This document shows, piece by piece, positions 18,833-26,571 of a stretch of DNA of 64,000 nucleotides. The stretch's first letter is position 1, and each line of letters begins with the position of its first letter. Source of the stretch: Afipia sp. (GTDB lineage: Bacteria > Pseudomonadota > Alphaproteobacteria > Rhizobiales > Xanthobacteraceae); contig JACQDM010000005.1 in NCBI GenBank assembly GCA_016201045.1, positions 62,001-126,000 on the forward strand. Direction: 5' to 3'. The notes under the pieces are model-generated. The model ran no database searches, was not told the origin of the DNA, and worked only from the letters and a program-made list of their open reading frames with translations. The translations under genes and the position numbers were made by a program.

Positions 18833-19618
18833 ATGCCGCCGCTGCAGCCCGGCAGTTTCACGACTTCGCTCGCCGGCCTGTTCAATAAAGGGCTGCGCTA
18901 CGCGACGATCATCGACATCGGCTGCGCCGACGGAAATTTTTTCGTCGATCACTACGACATCGGCATGTTTCCGAACGCCAAGCCACTGAACATCGACGCA
19001 AACGCACTGTACGAAGACTCGCTGCGCGCGATCAAGGATGTGTTCGGCGGCGATTACACGATCGCGGCGATCACCGACGCGCCCGGCGAGATCGAATTCA
19101 CCAACTCGGTACACCCCTACTGGGCCTCGATCCGTCCGCCGGACGATCCCTACTGGAAACGGCTCAACGGACTTCACGCCGGCACCACCAAAGTGAAGGC
19201 GGTGACGCTCGACAGCGTCGTGCAATCGGCGAATTTGAAGGGTCCCTACCTTCTCAAAATGGACATCCAAGGCGCCGAAGCCAAAGCCATCGCGGGCGCG
19301 CGTGAAACATTGAAAGAAACCGACGCCGTTATCGTCGAAGCCGACATCGCCGACTTTCAGGAGATCAATTCGGCCTTGGTAGCAGCGGACTTCTCGCTCT
19401 ACGACCTGACGATGCCGAACTGGCTGCAGGACGGATCCCTGGGCTGGTTCTACCCGGTTTATCTCAACAACCGGCGCAGCAATATGAAGGCCGGCGCGTT
19501 CTGGAATCCCGCGCAGGATCAGGCGACGATCAAAATCCAGGTCGAGCGGAGAAAAGCGCTGCTCGCGGCGAATGCGGCGAAGCTGACGAAGCATCGCGCA
19601 CTGCGCGGCAAGACCTGA
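18833..19618 (+). CDS. FkbM-family SAM-dependent methyltransferase
   Basis: FkbM proteins O-methylate sugars or other small groups. The 261-residue protein has the SAM motif IIDIGCADGNFF (about 26-37) and the second conserved block YLLKMDIQGAEAKAIAGA, with the DxxGxE pattern that defines the family. ATG at 18833 follows AGGTG by 5 nt. It begins only 33 bp after the tRNA-Ser CCA end. The C-terminal 40 residues are basic. The substrate is unknown; a second, larger FkbM protein lies at 22889-24328, so the genome invests in this chemistry here. Confidence 0.85.
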   Translation: MPPLQPGSFTTSLAGLFNKGLRYATIIDIGCADGNFFVDHYDIGMFPNAKPLNIDANALYEDSLRAIKDVFGGDYTIAAITDAPGEIEFTNSVHPYWASIRPPDDPYWKRLNGLHAGTTKVKAVTLDSVVQSANLKGPYLLKMDIQGAEAKAIAGARETLKETDAVIVEADIADFQEINSALVAADFSLYDLTMPNWLQDGSLGWFYPVYLNNRRSNMKAGAFWNPAQDQATIKIQVERRKALLAANAAKLTKHRALRGKT

Positions 19619-19672
19619 CGCGGCTCGCGCGCTCAAGGCAAATGCGCCGCCGATCGATTCTTCGCAGATAGT

Positions 19673-19939
19673 TTAGTGCAGCGTCATCCACGCGCGCGCC
19701 TCGCGCTGTGCGGTCGCGATGTCGTGCTCCGACATCTGCTCGGCGATTTCCCGGCGCAGCGCAATCGCATCGACGCGGCCCTTGAGCGCGGCGAGATTGA
19801 ACCATTTGTGCGCGGCGATGAGATCGACCGAACCGTTGCGGCCGGTCGAGAACATCATGCCGAGATCGAACAGCACGTCGCCGTTCGCTGCATGCTCCAC
19901 CGGCATCGCGGTGGCGGTATCGATATGACTCTGAAACAT
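19673..19939 (-). CDS. Small Sel1-repeat-like protein
   Basis: The 88-residue product has one Sel1/TPR-like unit: LFDLGMMFSTGRNGSVDLIAA then HKWFNLAALKGRVDAIALR, where the AHKWFNLAA block is the usual second helix of Sel1 repeats. Such single-unit proteins usually mediate protein contacts. The ATG at 19937-19939 has GAGGGG 7 nt upstream; a longer upstream reading was rejected for lack of any signal. It lies convergent with the FkbM gene, with 54 bp between them. A long inverted repeat sits about 75-115 bp upstream. Confidence 0.75.
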   Translation of the reverse strand: MFQSHIDTATAMPVEHAANGDVLFDLGMMFSTGRNGSVDLIAAHKWFNLAALKGRVDAIALRREIAEQMSEHDIATAQREARAWMTLH

Positions 19940-20012
19940 CCTGTTCCCCTCAACACCGCGCGCTGAGCGCGGCCCCCGTCCGAATTCCGTTCGACAACTT
20001 CTGCTGTTGATG

Positions 20013-20052
20013 CGCGCATTCGCAAAAGCATTTCCGTTCCTGCGAATGCGCG
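20013..20052. repeat. 12-bp inverted repeat with 16-nt loop
   Basis: CGCGCATTCGCA (20013-20024) and TGCGAATGCGCG (20041-20052) are exact complements across 16 nt. No U-run follows on either strand, so it is not a standard terminator. It sits upstream of the Sel1-like gene and could be an operator or the stem of a small RNA. Confidence 0.6.
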
Positions 20053-20107
20053 TCCGCCGTTTCTCGGCTTGTTGACCGCATATCACCGCTAAAATTTGAA
20101 GAGCAGT

Positions 20108-20371
20108 TTAATCATCGCGATGAATCGAATCTGAACGCGGCTTTGCGGCGCTGTCGCTCGAAATGGAAGAAAGGCCCAATTCACGGGCGTTTTCGTGCAA
20201 TCGTAAAAAACGATTCACCGTGGTCCTTGAGGACGCGATAACCACGGGCCGCGAGCGCGCCAATTTTCTGAAGATGGGGATGGGAAATCCAGCGCCGCTG
20301 ATGATCGCGATATACCGGAACGTCTGCGCAGCTACTTCTGCCGCCAAATGATCGAGGGCGTCGGTGAACAC
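20108..20371 (-). CDS. Doubtful 87-residue open frame
   Basis: From a GTG at 20371 the frame encodes 87 residues (VFTDALDHLAAEVAAQTFRY at the start) with a hydrophobic stretch IAIISGAGFPIPI. Upstream, the same frame stays open for about 45 more codons back to a stop near 20508-20510 and still reads like protein (SIIIWQKGYRPFVVAAV, ELFRWNLDPD), yet it offers no ATG and no ribosome-binding site. This may be the 3' part of a decayed gene or chance. No family recognised. Confidence 0.2.
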   Translation of the reverse strand: MFTDALDHLAAEVAAQTFRYIAIISGAGFPIPIFRKLARSRPVVIASSRTTVNRFLRLHENARELGLSSISSDSAAKPRSDSIHRDD

Positions 20372-20452
20372 GTCAGGATCGAGATTCCACCGGAACAGTT
20401 CGCGTGAACGAACTCTCAGGATGAAACTGCGGGCTAGAACTGCCGCAACGAC

Positions 20453-20471
20453 GAAGGGCCTGTAGCCCTTC
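20453..20471. repeat. Short perfect hairpin
   Basis: GAAGGGC (20453-20459) and GCCCTTC (20465-20471) pair around CTGTA. Neither strand has a U-run after it. It lies in the otherwise gene-poor 20372-20656 stretch, in which I see no other feature. Confidence 0.4.
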
Positions 20472-20620
20472 TGCCAGATTATAATCGAAAGACGTTGGCC
20501 ATCTTTGGATTACGCGCTGACCGTCTCGTCTGATGTCTCGCCGACACCCTCTGTCGTCGACTTGGGCCGATGTTCAAATCAATTCTCGCGAACGACTCGT
20601 TTAAGCGGCCAATGTGACGA

Positions 20621-20641
20621 TGCCGGCGTCGAGCGCCGGCA
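20621..20641 (-). terminator. Hairpin downstream of the Lys/Arg-rich gene
   Basis: TGCCGGCG (20621-20628) and CGCCGGCA (20634-20641) form a perfect 8-bp stem 16 bp after the stop of the small Lys/Arg-rich gene. There is no clear U-tract, so it may protect the mRNA end rather than terminate by itself. Confidence 0.4.
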
Positions 20642-20656
20642 ATCCGTTAGTCGAAG

Positions 20657-20749
20657 TTACTTCTTCTTCTTGACGCGACGCGTCTTGCGCGCGGTCTTCT
20701 TCACCGCCGACTTCGACTTCTTCTTTGCCTTCTTAGCTTTCTTGGCCAT
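20657..20749 (-). CDS. Very short Lys/Arg-rich (histone H1-like) protein
   Basis: A 30-residue protein starting MAKKAKKAKKKSKSAVKKTA and ending RRVKKKK, made almost entirely of Lys, Arg, Ala, Ser and Thr. AGGAGG lies 6 nt before the ATG, the best ribosome-binding site in the neighbourhood, which makes translation likely. Similar short AAKK-type proteins are common in Bradyrhizobium relatives and resemble the C-terminal tail of histone H1, so binding to DNA or RNA is likely; no function is established that I know of. It stands alone, with a hairpin downstream and a 538-bp repeat-rich region upstream. Confidence 0.8.
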   Translation of the reverse strand: MAKKAKKAKKKSKSAVKKTARKTRRVKKKK

Positions 20750-21287
20750 GTTGCCCTCCTAAGTTAGTGAGATGGCTAGTCGCTAGCGTGCATTCGGGAA
20801 TCGAAAGCACCGCATTCCGATTACACCAACACGCTCAAAAAGACATCTTGGCGCTTAAGGAAGTGTTTACGCGAATTCCATCGCGCGCTTCGCATTCGCG
20901 CGCAACGCACATCGCATCGCTGTGTGAAGGATGTGCGTGAAGGATGAGGATCGTGGCGCGCCAAATTCGCTAAATTCAAGAAAGCCCTGCGCGCCAATGC
21001 TTTTCTTTACGCGCCGAAATGAAAGTGCACTGCAATTCTCTCTACGCACGAATCGCAAAACCGCGTTTTGCGGACTCTGAGTCGCGCATTTTGGCAACGA
21101 AAAAATTTTAGCACTGTTTTCGATTTTCCAAGAACGGCGTGTGGAGAGCGAAAATTTTTCGCTCAGCCGCCTCGATGCGATTCGGTGATCGATTCTCTGT
21201 TTCGGTGCGTCGTCATCGCGCGAACGCGCTGCGCATGTTCATCATCGGGTCGAAAATGAGAAGCCAGATGATTACGATCAGGTGCAA
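20750..21287. other. Gene-free region with several inverted repeats
   Basis: This 538-bp stretch between gatB and the Lys/Arg-rich gene is more A/T-rich than its surroundings and has no convincing coding frame. It holds perfect inverted repeats: CGCAAAAC/GTTTTGCG (21054-21072, 3-nt loop) and GAGCGAAAA/TTTTCGCTC (21146-21164, 1-nt centre). TTAAGGAAGTGTTTA at about 20856-20870 is near the CtrA consensus but imperfect. It must include the promoter of the Lys/Arg-rich gene, and could contain a small RNA. Confidence 0.4.
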
Positions 21288-22772
21288 TCACAGACCGAGC
21301 TTGGCTTTGAGAATCTCGTTCACGGCCTGCGGATTGGTCTTGCCGCCGGACGCTTTCATCACCTGACCCACGAACCATTGGATTGCCGCGGGCTTCGCCT
21401 TGGCCTGCTCCACCTTGTCCGGGTTGGCAGCAATGATGTCGTCCACCATCTTTTCGATCGCGCCGGTGTCCGTCACCTGCTTCATGCCAAGGCTTTCGAC
21501 CAACGCCTTCGGATCGCCGCCCTTGGTCCAGACGATCTCGAACAGGTCCTTGGCGATCTTGCCGGAGATGGTATTTGCGCCGATCAGATCGACGATGGAG
21601 GCGATCTGCTGTGCCGAAACCGGCGAAGACGCGATCTCCTGTCCTTCCTTGTTGAGCCGGCCGAACAGTTCGTTGATGACCCAGTTGGCGGCCATCTTGC
21701 CGTCACGCTTCTTGTCCGCGAGTTTGGCCAGCACGCCCTCGAAGAAGTCTGCGCTTTCGCGTTCGCTGACCAGCACACTCGCGTCGTAGGGCGACAGGCC
21801 GAGTTCTGAGACGAACCGCGCCCGCTTCTCGTCCGGCAGTTCCGGCAATTTGCCCTTCAGGCCGTCCACATAGGCCTGCGTGAATTCCAGAGGCAGCAAA
21901 TCCGGATCCGGGAAGTAGCGGTAATCATGCGCTTCTTCCTTCGACCGCATCGGGCGCGTCTCGCGCTTGTTCGGGTCGTAAAGCCGCGTTTCCTGATCGA
22001 TCGTGCCGCCGTCCTCGATGATGTCGACCTGACGCCGCGCCTCGTACTGGATCGCCTCGCCGATGAAGCGGATCGAGTTCATGTTCTTGATTTCGCAGCG
22101 CGTGCCGTATGGCTCACCGGGCTTGCGCACCGAGACGTTGACGTCGGCGCGCAGATTGCCCTTTTCCATGTCGCCGTCGCAGGTGCCCAGATAGCGCAGG
22201 ATCGTGCGCAGTTTCGAGACATAGCCCTGCGCCTCCTCCGCTGAGCGGATGTCAGGCTTGGAGACGATTTCCATCAGCGCCACGCCCGAGCGATTGAGAT
22301 CGACGAAAGACATCGACGGATGCTGATCGTGCAGCGACTTGCCTGCGTCCTGTTCCAGATGCAGCCGCTCGATGCCGACTTTTGTGCTTTCGCCGTCCGC
22401 AAGTTCAACGACAACCTCGCCCTCGCCCACGATCGGCGATTTGAACTGGCTGATCTGATAGCCCTGCGGCAAATCGGGGTAGAAATAATTCTTGCGATCG
22501 AACACCGAGCGCAGATTGATCTTTGCCTTCAGGCCCAAGCCCGTGCGCACCGCCTGCGCTACGCATTCCTCGTTGATGACCGGGAGCATGCCCGGCATGG
22601 CCGCATCCACCAGCGAGACATGTTCATTTGGACCCGCACCGAAGGCGGTCGAGGCACCGGAAAACAGCTTGGCCTGCGAAGTCACCTGCGCATGGACCTC
22701 AAGCCCGATCACGACTTCCCAGTCGCCGGTCGAGCCTTTGATGAGTTTGGAGGATTTGGCTGGCGCATTCAT
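21288..22772 (-). CDS. gatB: Asp/Glu-tRNA amidotransferase subunit B
   Basis: GatB is the tRNA-binding and kinase subunit of GatCAB, which amidates Glu-tRNA(Gln) and/or Asp-tRNA(Asn). The start [13 protein letters not shown] at 22772 gives 494 residues; a 16-residue upstream extension was rejected. [13 protein letters not shown] opens the kinase cradle, with [32 protein letters not shown] and [16 protein letters not shown] as further signatures. The helical/YqeY tail ends [12 protein letters not shown]. It is separated from gatC-gatA by about 6 kb of modification-type genes. Confidence 0.97.
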   Translation of the reverse strand: MNAPAKSSKLIKGSTGDWEVVIGLEVHAQVTSQAKLFSGASTAFGAGPNEHVSLVDAAMPGMLPVINEECVAQAVRTGLGLKAKINLRSVFDRKNYFYPDLPQGYQISQFKSPIVGEGEVVVELADGESTKVGIERLHLEQDAGKSLHDQHPSMSFVDLNRSGVALMEIVSKPDIRSAEEAQGYVSKLRTILRYLGTCDGDMEKGNLRADVNVSVRKPGEPYGTRCEIKNMNSIRFIGEAIQYEARRQVDIIEDGGTIDQETRLYDPNKRETRPMRSKEEAHDYRYFPDPDLLPLEFTQAYVDGLKGKLPELPDEKRARFVSELGLSPYDASVLVSERESADFFEGVLAKLADKKRDGKMAANWVINELFGRLNKEGQEIASSPVSAQQIASIVDLIGANTISGKIAKDLFEIVWTKGGDPKALVESLGMKQVTDTGAIEKMVDDIIAANPDKVEQAKAKPAAIQWFVGQVMKASGGKTNPQAVNEILKAKLGL

Positions 22773-22888
22773 GGCGCGGCTTTTACCTTGGTTCCCAAAG
22801 CGAGAAAACCCCTCACCCAATTCCGCTAACAGCCAGCATTTATGCTAGAGCGGGCGCGACCGACCGCCCCTGCCGAGACTTTATTGCA

Positions 22889-24328
22889 ATGACTGAATTT
22901 TCCCTGCGCATGTCCGACGGCACCCATGTCGTCCTGGCGCCGTCGCTGAATGCCATCACCACCTATGTTCTGCTCGAACAGGAGCAGTGGTTCGAAAAAG
23001 AAACGCATTTTCTTGCGCGCTGGCTCAAGCGCGGCATGAACGTCATCGACATCGGGGCCAATCTCGGGGTCTACAGCCTCTCAGCCGCGCGCATGGTCGG
23101 GCCAACTGGACAGGTCTACGCCTACGAGCCCGCCAGCGAAACGCGCCGCATGCTCGAAGCGAGCCGGAAAAAGAACCGCTCGATCAACCTGCACGTCATC
23201 GCAGCAGCGCTGTCGGACGGCGAGCGGGAGGGAAAGCTGTTTCTCGGCGCATCGAGCGAACTGAATTCGCTCGAAGGCAGCGGCGACAGCGAAGCCATCA
23301 AGATTACCTCGCTCGATGCTGAACACGCGGCGCGCAACTGGGGCAAGATCGATTTCATCAAGATCGATGCCGAAGGCGAGGAAATGCGAATCCTGAGCGG
23401 CGCAAAGACGTTTTTCGCAAGCCAGTCGCCGCTGGTGATGTTTGAGGTGAAGGCCGGAGACCGCATCAATGAGGAATTGCGCGCAGCCTTCATCGCGCTT
23501 GGCTTCGGCCTCTATCGCCAGCTCGGCGGCGCTCCCATTCTCGTGCCCGTTGCAACCGACGAAGGAATGGACGGCTACGAAATCAACCTGTTCGCGATCA
23601 GGCCCGAACAGGCGGCGGCGCTGGCGAAAGACAGCCTCCTCGTCGAAACCATTGCCGACTGGACGCCTGACGACCCCGCTCGCACCAAAGCGTTGGATTT
23701 AATTAAGGCGCAAGCCTTCGCACCAGCTTTCGCGCAACTGATCGACGCGCCGATCGATGCGACCTACCGCGAGGCGTTGGCGGGCTACGCGGCCTGGCGT
23801 ATGACCAGCCTGGAATTGCCGCAGCGGATCGGCGCATTACGCTTTGCGTGCGATACGCTGCAGGCCCTTTGTGAATCCCAACCCTCGCTGGCGCGGCTGT
23901 CCACGCTGGCGCGCATTGCATCGGAATTCGGACGCCGTTCGGTGAGCGCGGACGCACTCAAGAATCTCACCGACATGCTGAAAAGCGGCACCGGCCGGAT
24001 GGAGGAAGCGTTCTGGCCCGCTGGCGCCCGCTTCGACAAAATCGCGCCGGGTTCAAAGGTCATGGAATGGTTCGTGGTGTCCACGCTTGAACAGTTTGAG
24101 CGCACGGCGTTCTTCTCCTCCACTTTCGGGAATTCCGGCGTCGATCTGGATTGGCTCGCCCAGCAGCCGTTCGTTTCATCCGAAATGCTGAGACGCCGCA
24201 TCCTGAAATACGCGCAGGCGGGACGCACAATGGACGTGCCGAAGCAGCTGATGACCTCCGCACCCGACCATATCAATTCGGATAAATGGCGCGCCGGTCT
24301 CGTCCCGAATACAGTCGCAAAACGCTAG
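22889..24328 (+). CDS. Large FkbM-family methyltransferase with C-terminal helical domain
   Basis: The first 240 residues are an FkbM methyltransferase: SAM motif NVIDIGANLGVYSLSAARM (about 51-69), acidic strand VYAYEPASETRRML, and FIKIDAEGEEMRILSGAK, the family's DxEGxE block. The remaining 240 residues are alpha-helical with no recognised domain (QRIGALRFACDTLQALCESQ). At 479 residues it is about twice the normal FkbM length. It is divergent from gatB and convergent with the GT41-like gene, whose stop it overlaps by 4 bp. It may methylate a glycan made or attached by the neighbours; this is inference. Confidence 0.85.
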   Translation: MTEFSLRMSDGTHVVLAPSLNAITTYVLLEQEQWFEKETHFLARWLKRGMNVIDIGANLGVYSLSAARMVGPTGQVYAYEPASETRRMLEASRKKNRSINLHVIAAALSDGEREGKLFLGASSELNSLEGSGDSEAIKITSLDAEHAARNWGKIDFIKIDAEGEEMRILSGAKTFFASQSPLVMFEVKAGDRINEELRAAFIALGFGLYRQLGGAPILVPVATDEGMDGYEINLFAIRPEQAAALAKDSLLVETIADWTPDDPARTKALDLIKAQAFAPAFAQLIDAPIDATYREALAGYAAWRMTSLELPQRIGALRFACDTLQALCESQPSLARLSTLARIASEFGRRSVSADALKNLTDMLKSGTGRMEEAFWPAGARFDKIAPGSKVMEWFVVSTLEQFERTAFFSSTFGNSGVDLDWLAQQPFVSSEMLRRRILKYAQAGRTMDVPKQLMTSAPDHINSDKWRAGLVPNTVAKR

Positions 24329-26532
24329 CCGATTTCGATATCGTCGGGCGGCAGCCCGTCGCGATGGCGTTTGTGCATCGCCTCGAATGCTTGCTCAATA
24401 TTGCGCGTCGTCCGGACGGTATCGAACAGCGGTGCGGAAAGCCGCTTTGACGCGAGCTTCGACCTAATGGCCGCGAGCCGGTTAGCATTCGTGGCGAGTT
24501 CACGCGCGACACTTTCATATTCGTCAGCAGAGCTTGTGATCAGCTCAGGCAAATCAAGCGCCGTCAGCAGGCTTGTTGCCACTCTCCCCGCGAATGTCTC
24601 CCCCGCACGCGTGAGAACCGGCAACCCCGCCCACAAAGCGTCTGCGGCCGTGGAATGCGCGTTGAACGGCAGCGTATCGAGAAACAGATCGGCAAGCTGA
24701 TGCCGCGCAAGATGGTCCTCGTTCAACGGAACGCGCGTTGCGAAGACGAGGCGCTCTGGCGCGACGCCGTGCTCGCGTGCCGCCGCCTGAAGATTTCGAA
24801 CCGCAACGTCGTGATGTTTGGATAGCCACAACACGCTGCCTTCGACCGCTTTTAGCAGACGCATCCAGATTGCAAAAACGTCCGGCGCAATCTTGTAACT
24901 CTGATTGAACGAGCAGAACACAAAGCCCTTCTCCGGCAGCCCCTGTTCGCTTCGCGATGTCGCATGGTCCACAATTTTGCGCGCGCGATCGTTCACCATG
25001 AAACTTCCGGGAAGCTGCGCCACTTTCTCCGAGAAGAACTGCCGATGTTGGCTCGGAATCACGTAGCGATCCGCCAGAATGTAATCAATGAAGTCCGCGC
25101 CCATCGTGCCTGCAAAACCGAGATAGCTGATTTGGATAGGCGCAACGCGCCGCGCCAAAACACCAGTTCGCGGAATGCCGGTATAACCCATCAGGTCCAC
25201 GACGATGTCAGGCTGAAGCGTTTCGATGAAATCGGCGATCTCCGTCTCCGCCATCGACTGGGCATCGACAAAACGGTCGAAAGATTTTTCCAGCCGCTTG
25301 CGCATGTCCGAGCCGTCGTCCGCGCCGAACGAAACCGCAACAGTCTCGAAGCGCGCGCGATCATGCGCCTCGAACATACCCGCCATCAGATAGGCCACGG
25401 GATGCTCGTAAAAATCCGCGGACAGATACACGATGCGGAGTTTGTCGTAGCTTGTGGCATCGCCGGACTTGCGCTGATTGGCGGATGGAAACTTGGCAGT
25501 TGTCCACGCGCGCGAGCAAGAAAGCTGATCGGCGGCTGACGATGACAGGCCGAGATAGGCAAACGGCGACGTGTTCGGTTTACCCTCCCTCACGGCTTCG
25601 GTGAGATGATCGCATTCGGATTCACGATTGCGCCAATCGCAAATCTGCATTTTGGCGTGCAGGCGCGCGCCTTCCGCGCCGAGAATATCGGGCTTGAGCG
25701 CCAGCGCCTTGCCGAAGTCTTCGATCGCTTCCTCGAAGCGCTTGTGGTCCGACAGAACGGCACCGCGTCCGTGATACGCTTCGGCAAGATCTCCTTTGTG
25801 GGTGATCGCTTGATCGTAGGCAGCAACCGCCTCCTCGTAACGCTTTAACGCGACATGGATGTTGGCGCGGCCGAGCCACGCCTGCGCAAGGTCCGGCCTG
25901 ATTGCGAGCGCTTTGTCGTAGGATGCATTCGCGTCGTCGTAATTTTTCACCGCAAACAGGCTGTCGCCTAGATTGGTCAGGATCTCGACGTTCTTGCTGT
26001 CGAACGACGCGGCCTTCCTGAAATCCTCCACCGCTTCAGGAAATCGGCCGAGATCTTTCAGCGCCAGCGCGCGATTGTTGAACGCGGCGGGATGATTACG
26101 CATCACGACCAGAAGCCGGTCGAATACGTCCAGCGCCTCCAGAGGGCGCTTCAGCGCCAGCAAAGTCGCGCCCTGATTTTGCAGCGCCATCCAGTGTTCG
26201 GGATTGATCGCAACGGTCTGCTCGAAGCACGCCAACGCCTCATGATGCTGGCCGATTTCGACGAGCACCTTGCCCTTGTCGGCCAGAATGTCGGCGGCAT
26301 TCGGCAGAATCGCCAGCGCGCGGTCGAACAGCCTCAGCGCTTTTTCAGGATGCTTCTGCTGCGCTTCGAGGATGCCAAGATAGTGCAGCGCCGGGACATA
26401 GCTTTTGTCCGCGCCGATGAGCGCGTCGTAGAGCTTGCGGGCCTTAAATAGATTGCCGGCCTGATGCGCGGCAACGGCTTCGGCAAACATTTGCCCAGCG
26501 TTCGCACTTCCTTTGCCGCCGCCGACTTTCAT
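24325..26532 (-). CDS. TPR protein with O-GlcNAc-transferase-like (GT41) domain
   Basis: SPINDLY/OGT-type enzymes move GlcNAc or another sugar to Ser/Thr of proteins. About eight TPR units cover residues 10-290 (for example PAALHYLGILEAQQKHPEKA-like units, FNNRALALKDLGRFPEAVED). The GT41 catalytic part spans about 365-735: RIVYLSADFYEHPVAYLMAG (with the catalytic-region His), ISYLGFAGTMGADFIDYILA, VFCSFNQSYKIAPDVFAIW and LFLDTLPFNAHSTAADALWA. All main blocks are present. ATG at 26532 has AAGG close by, 39 bp after the TPR-methyltransferase stop, so the two probably form an operon. Targets are unknown; some bacterial relatives modify flagellin or adhesins. Confidence 0.88.
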   Translation of the reverse strand: MKVGGGKGSANAGQMFAEAVAAHQAGNLFKARKLYDALIGADKSYVPALHYLGILEAQQKHPEKALRLFDRALAILPNAADILADKGKVLVEIGQHHEALACFEQTVAINPEHWMALQNQGATLLALKRPLEALDVFDRLLVVMRNHPAAFNNRALALKDLGRFPEAVEDFRKAASFDSKNVEILTNLGDSLFAVKNYDDANASYDKALAIRPDLAQAWLGRANIHVALKRYEEAVAAYDQAITHKGDLAEAYHGRGAVLSDHKRFEEAIEDFGKALALKPDILGAEGARLHAKMQICDWRNRESECDHLTEAVREGKPNTSPFAYLGLSSSAADQLSCSRAWTTAKFPSANQRKSGDATSYDKLRIVYLSADFYEHPVAYLMAGMFEAHDRARFETVAVSFGADDGSDMRKRLEKSFDRFVDAQSMAETEIADFIETLQPDIVVDLMGYTGIPRTGVLARRVAPIQISYLGFAGTMGADFIDYILADRYVIPSQHRQFFSEKVAQLPGSFMVNDRARKIVDHATSRSEQGLPEKGFVFCSFNQSYKIAPDVFAIWMRLLKAVEGSVLWLSKHHDVAVRNLQAAAREHGVAPERLVFATRVPLNEDHLARHQLADLFLDTLPFNAHSTAADALWAGLPVLTRAGETFAGRVATSLLTALDLPELITSSADEYESVARELATNANRLAAIRSKLASKRLSAPLFDTVRTTRNIEQAFEAMHKRHRDGLPPDDIEIG

Positions 26533-26571
26533 TGCCTTGACATTCCCACTGACAAATTCAGGGGAGATGTA

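Noticed and set aside
20505-20762. 85-residue plus-strand frame
   Set aside because: It is antisense to the Lys/Arg-rich gene, which has the better ribosome-binding site; the Phe-rich tail (FDFFFAFLAF) is just the complement of lysine codons.
20856-20870. CtrA-like box TTAAGGAAGTGTTTA
   Set aside because: One half-site is imperfect and no cell-cycle gene follows.
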